DNA of 64,000 nucleotides, from assembly GCA_002794735.1 (NCBI GenBank), contig NBAZ01000030.1:99681-163680 (forward strand), written 5' to 3'. The notes beneath the pieces are model-generated. The model made no database searches. It was not told the origin of the DNA and was given only the letters and a program-made list of their open reading frames with translations. This DNA comes from Pyrrhoderma lamaoense (taxonomy: Eukaryota > Basidiomycota > Agaricomycetes > Hymenochaetales > Hymenochaetaceae). A program made the position numbers and the translations under genes. This document shows, piece after piece, positions 60,054 through 64,000 of the stretch. How positions within the stretch are numbered: the first letter of the stretch is position 1; every line of letters begins with the position of its first letter.

Positions 60054-61352
60054 CAATTTATATATGGCGCGTACCATTTTACTAATCTTCATCGCCATAG
60101 AAGCTCGAAAAGCTCTGGACCAAAAGCAAAGAAATCCAGTAATTAGCCTCAGTGAACCCACTGGCTGTTCACGAGAGAATAGGAGCAATCCGATTATGTG
60201 TGCAAGTACATGTACGTTCAATGTCTTTTACATCATAGTTAGTTCTGAAGCGACCCTATCATACTAGCGTGCTGTAGCGCACCGTGAGACCTCTCGTGTC
60301 GTATATGTGTTGCCCTCACATCGCTACCATCCTTTCAACTTTTTGCAAGAGTTTGGCGAACTCTATGACATCACGGTCTTTCAGACGGCAAAAAAGATTG
60401 GAGAGATTTTTCGTTGCGGTGATCTGATAAAAATCATATTAGCAATTTGTCTCGCGTCAGCTATGCTTTGTTCCAGCGAGGTTTTGGGGATCACGATCAA
60501 ATGATAGGGGCAAAAAGTGTAATTTTATATATCGTATGTAAGACTTGTATACATGAATAATTGCGCGCGCTGGAGGGATGCAAACGGTGTAAATCGTGAG
60601 GTAAAATGGAATTGAGAGGATCTGGTAGATTGCATATTTATTCAGGTGGAAATTGAATATGATGTACAAGAATTTGGAAATAATTAGCATGATAGCGTGA
60701 ATGAAAAGAAGTGAACGAGCTATAGTGTAAGTTAATAGCAAGTACCTATATGAGACGGATGTTATAATGAATCAGTAATGAATATCGATTGCATAGATTG
60801 CCATAGATATAAATATGGCGTTAACGACTGGTCCAAGACGTTTTACAGTGGATCTTCTAATTGAAGTGCTGTAAGAAAGTGGTGGAAGAGTGCAAGTGAA
60901 CAGAGAAAATGATGCTGAATATGTAACAGAACAATTCGATAGAAACGAGATTGACGAGATTGAATGTGTGATAAGTGAATACATGAACGATGTCTTGATT
61001 CTTTGGATGACTTGTGGGGTAGAAAATGAAATGAGGAAGAGACTATATGAAATGAGCATATAAAAGGTCCAAGAAACATCAACCCCAGCATAAAGAGCAG
61101 TCGGAGAACGGTAGAAAAATAAGGGAAGTAAAGGTGATGGAAAATTTTTGGCCAAGGAATAAGGAGAAAGACGAGTTTAATTAAAGAAAAGCGCAAAGTA
61201 AAAAACATGTTTCTAGCAGACATATACAGGTCGGGGGAATTAACTTGAAAGCGTACTGTTCACAAGGTCTTTATTCACCTTGATTACCATTTACATATTT
61301 TCGTACATGTAACATTGGTAACGTTTCGCGTAAGCTTGAGAATTCGAGTGCT
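60054..61352. other. Intergenic, AT-rich
   Basis: No conserved protein, RNA or repeat was recognised in either strand. Open frames of 60-130 codons occur but look like chance frames in AT-rich DNA (hydrophobic, Phe/Ser/Ile-rich on the minus strand). Confidence 0.5.
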
Positions 61353-63444
61353 TTATGTCTGCGCTTGCGTCAACACATGTTCATCGGGATTGCCGTGGGT
61401 CATATCATCCGTAACTTCAGCCAGCTCAGTAGCAGGCTGGGCGTAGTTTCTGGCCGATAAATGGTTTGCTGTGTCTTTCTCCGCTTTGTGCCGTTCGATT
61501 CTCAGCTCGTGTTGTATGTCTGAAAGCACACCGACAATTGGGTCCGTTACGGCTGCTAGTTTGTGTTGACGGATATAGAGAAAGGCCACGTCGAAGGCCT
61601 TGGATGCATCCTGTGGAGTAACAGGTGAGTCATTAAGCGGGAGGTTGGGAAGATTGTGGAGCTTTGGGGGAGGGATGGTTTGGCATAGTCTGCCCTCCTC
61701 CGTGTAGAAACCCATTTGGTACTGGTTCGCGAAATGCATAATTTCTGGAGTGTCACTGGGTAAAGTGTATTGATGATCCGGGATGTCATGAGGCTTTGCC
61801 TTCATCTCCCTTTCGACCTCTTCGCAAAGTCTTGTACCCAGAAAGCCATCTGGCAGCGAGTGTGGTTCGGCAAGATTGACGTTCACGATATTTGCACTTG
61901 CCCTTATCTCCTCCGGTATAGGGATAACCTCCGCCTCGCCGTGTCGTTCCATCAAGATTGTAGCGTTCGTTTTGTCGGTAATCTTTCGATATTTCCTCAT
62001 CGGTTTTCCCACCTGATGGAGCCAAGGATCATCTCCGTTATAAGTGTGATACATGGTTGGCTTGATGACTCCTTTCACAATGTTGTTTCGGTGTTTGAAG
62101 TTCTCGACCCACCCTGCAGAAGCCTTGAATTTGTCCTCACTCAATTTTATTTCTTTGGCAATTTCCCTGGCCTTTTCGCGGAGTTCGTTGTCTGTGACAT
62201 TGTAAGCCCCTTTATCTCTCTGTTGCTTAAGCCACTCCTCCATCTTTCTTTCCAACCTAGGGAACTTGGCAACTCTGACGCATAGCGAAGTCAGTAGATG
62301 GTCACGATGATCATAATTTGGGTACACTACCTGAACTTGGAGTTAAAATTATCCATGGTAGTAGAAAGATTCAGGTACAGGTAACGATTTTTCAAGATTT
62401 TGCTAACTGTGCTCCTTTCCACGTCCCATCTCTTGGCAATATCCTCCTGGCGAGCATTAGGATGTGCACACGCGTACTGGCAAATATCCTTCCTATCATA
62501 ATTGCTTAATCTCCTTTTAGTTCTTGTCGGACGTTCCGATCCAGAAGCGTTAGAAGAGGCCGCAGAGCTCGGGGCACTCGTATCTGAGCCTCGTGAAAGA
62601 GGAGGGCACATGTGGTCTTTTTCTGAGATTGAAGTAGTGACCGAGATCGAGGACATCGCAGGAGAAGCGCTTCTCGGATAGGTTGCATTACTACCCGATC
62701 GCGAGTGCATACTTGCAGACCATGAGAATTGAAGCCGTAATGCGTAAAGCCAGCTGAGGACGTAGAAGATAATGGTGTTCCTGGGTGAGTGGGAGACATA
62801 CCAGTGCCTGCGGAAGAGTTCGGAAAAATAGACCCAAGATCATTCACACACACAGAGAGAGCACCAGTATTGAATCTCTGTTGCTGAAAGCTGTTTGGAC
62901 TCTCGGGGCGGGATATACTTTGTTGTTCTATGCTGAACATATGTAATCCCTATAATAGGAGTTGCATTAGTTTAATTGTATTAAATTGTGATCGGAGATA
63001 CAAGAATTTTTGATATAGATTAACATCATGATGGTTGATGCGGATTCCAGTATAGGGACACAGCGCGGGAGACGATGGAGAAAGACATACCTCGTTCTGA
63101 CCGCCTTGCAGATTAATTTGGGTTTCATGCGGTGATGTGAAGGCATGGGAGGCATCTGCCTGTGCATTTGCCAGTCGGGCCTGTCGGCGCGTCACGACGC
63201 GACTTGGCCCGACAGATGAGGGTCGTAACTGCGAAGGATCGAGTGAGAACGTTGCCGCCGTGATATGTAAATGAGAAGCCTGTGAGTCGGAAGCAGGCTG
63301 TACTTGCTGATGGTGTAAATTCTGTTGTAACATGTATGGGTACGCTGACGGTGGGGACATCTGACTATGTGTGTGACGTTCCTGTGGAGGCTGATGCATA
63401 GCAGTAGCTTCAAAGACAGGATACTGCTCGTAGTCTGTCATCAT
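61353..63444 (-). CDS. CENP-B/pogo-type DNA-binding protein without transposase domain
   Basis: Minus-strand gene. Probable exons: 63444 to about 63092 (MMTDYEQYPVF..., Gln/His-rich), about 62949 to 62722 (GLHMFSIEQQS..., Ser/Pro-rich), about 62710 to 62379, and 62274 to 61353. The third holds a CENP-B N-terminal helix-turn-helix (RRLSNYDRKDICQYA, RQEDIAKRWDVERSTVSKILK). The last begins AKFPRLERKMEEWLKQQ and continues with the second DNA-binding helix region (NELREKAREIAKEI, ASAGWVENFKHRNNI), the Tc5/CENP-B HTH pair. No DDE catalytic domain follows; about 250 residues of unrecognised sequence end the protein. This fits a domesticated transposase acting as a DNA-binding factor. The reading frame changes between exons 2 and 3 near 62720 without a clear intron, so translation might start at 62710 (MHSRSGSNA). 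Confidence 0.75.
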
Positions 63445-64000
63445 AGATAATTAATCAAAGCGCGATAGAACGTGCTGGGCTTGGGACAAGGATTTTCGTC
63501 TTTGAACGCAACGGAGTCTGACGACCGTCGAAATGGTGCGCGATCAAGTCCTGGTTATATCGAGAGTTTTTCACGCAACTGCGCTCATGACCAGCGCGAG
63601 ACAATGACTTGGTTACAGAACTACTTTGACGGTGCCCCGTGAAAGATGTGCTGGGCGGAAGCGAAGTGAGGATGAAGGATGGAAGGAGGCCTGTCGGTGT
63701 ATTTCTAGTTTACAGGGTCACCGTACACACAACTTATATATAATATTATTATTTTTTATTTTAATTATTATATAAAATTAATTTTGGTTTTACCTACAAT
63801 TAACTCAGGTTTTATCATACATCTTTCAATGCTTCCTGATGATAATTTCATCTTCCAAATCTCTTGTTTCTGGCATCTTAAATCTAAGCATGATAATATT
63901 AGAAAAAATTGGAGAATAAACTGAAACTCTTTTTCCGTTTGGAAGATCTTACTTATGAATTCATTGAATATCAGCACAAAACCGAATGCAATACATTTCC
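63445..64000. other. 5' flank of the CENP-B-like gene
   Basis: The first ~270 bases are GC-richer and probably contain the promoter. From about 63720 the sequence is very AT-rich (runs of AT, TTTTTATTTTAATT). No gene was recognised up to the window edge. Confidence 0.45.

Noticed and set aside
60457..61223. Minus-strand hydrophobic open frames as membrane protein genes
   Set aside because: AT-rich DNA with overlapping frames in several phases, no family resemblance and no supporting splice structure.

Overview
This is nuclear DNA from a filamentous fungus, most likely a basidiomycete of the Agaricomycetes. Evidence: genes split by many 40-70 base GT-AG introns, a fungal Zn(II)2Cys6 regulator, a fungal-type Tom22, secreted GH35 beta-galactosidases, and a large family of NACHT-WD40 STAND proteins (fungal NLR-like immune/self-recognition ATPases), which such genomes often expand. 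The species was not identified.

Positions 1-29,700 hold a head-to-tail array, all on the minus strand, of one NLR family: A (runs off the left edge), relic X, B, relic C, D, E, truncated F, G and a small relic near 29.5 kb. Each full unit has the same four-exon plan: a 130-base first exon with a GNQTN-type N-terminal motif (shorter in E), a 16-33 base mini-exon, one long NACHT/helical exon, and one WD40 exon. The WD40 exon ends in a conserved W..C region and a hydrophobic segment at the extreme C-terminus, so these look like tail-anchored membrane NLRs. Flanks are duplicated with the genes, and three copies of a ~600 base LTR-like repeat lie between units.

Positions 30,400-33,500 (I) and 42,700-47,700 (J) are plus-strand NLRs of another type with a C2-like N-terminus. 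I stops right after the NACHT region and has no WD40 domain. J has 14 WD40 repeats, and its C-terminus is cut by a 211 base MITE; a 99.5% identical copy sits 84 bases upstream of gene G. Between I and J is a conserved island: TOM22 and a divergently transcribed 17-exon Zn(II)2Cys6 regulator whose zinc cluster is completed by a 6-base exon.

Positions 48,200-64,000 hold an unrecognised basic protein gene, two tandem secreted GH35 genes with a shared promoter block, a UPF0390 gene, and a CENP-B/pogo-like DNA-binding protein gene without a transposase domain.

A cross-cutting observation: nearly all frameshifts in otherwise intact genes (NLRs, the regulator, one GH35) are a single base missing from a G/C run. 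Restoring that base makes summed exon lengths exact multiples of three in B, D, E, G, J and the regulator. Sequence error is therefore a serious alternative to pseudogenisation for those frameshifts. The nonsense codons in B, F and G are substitutions and need another explanation.
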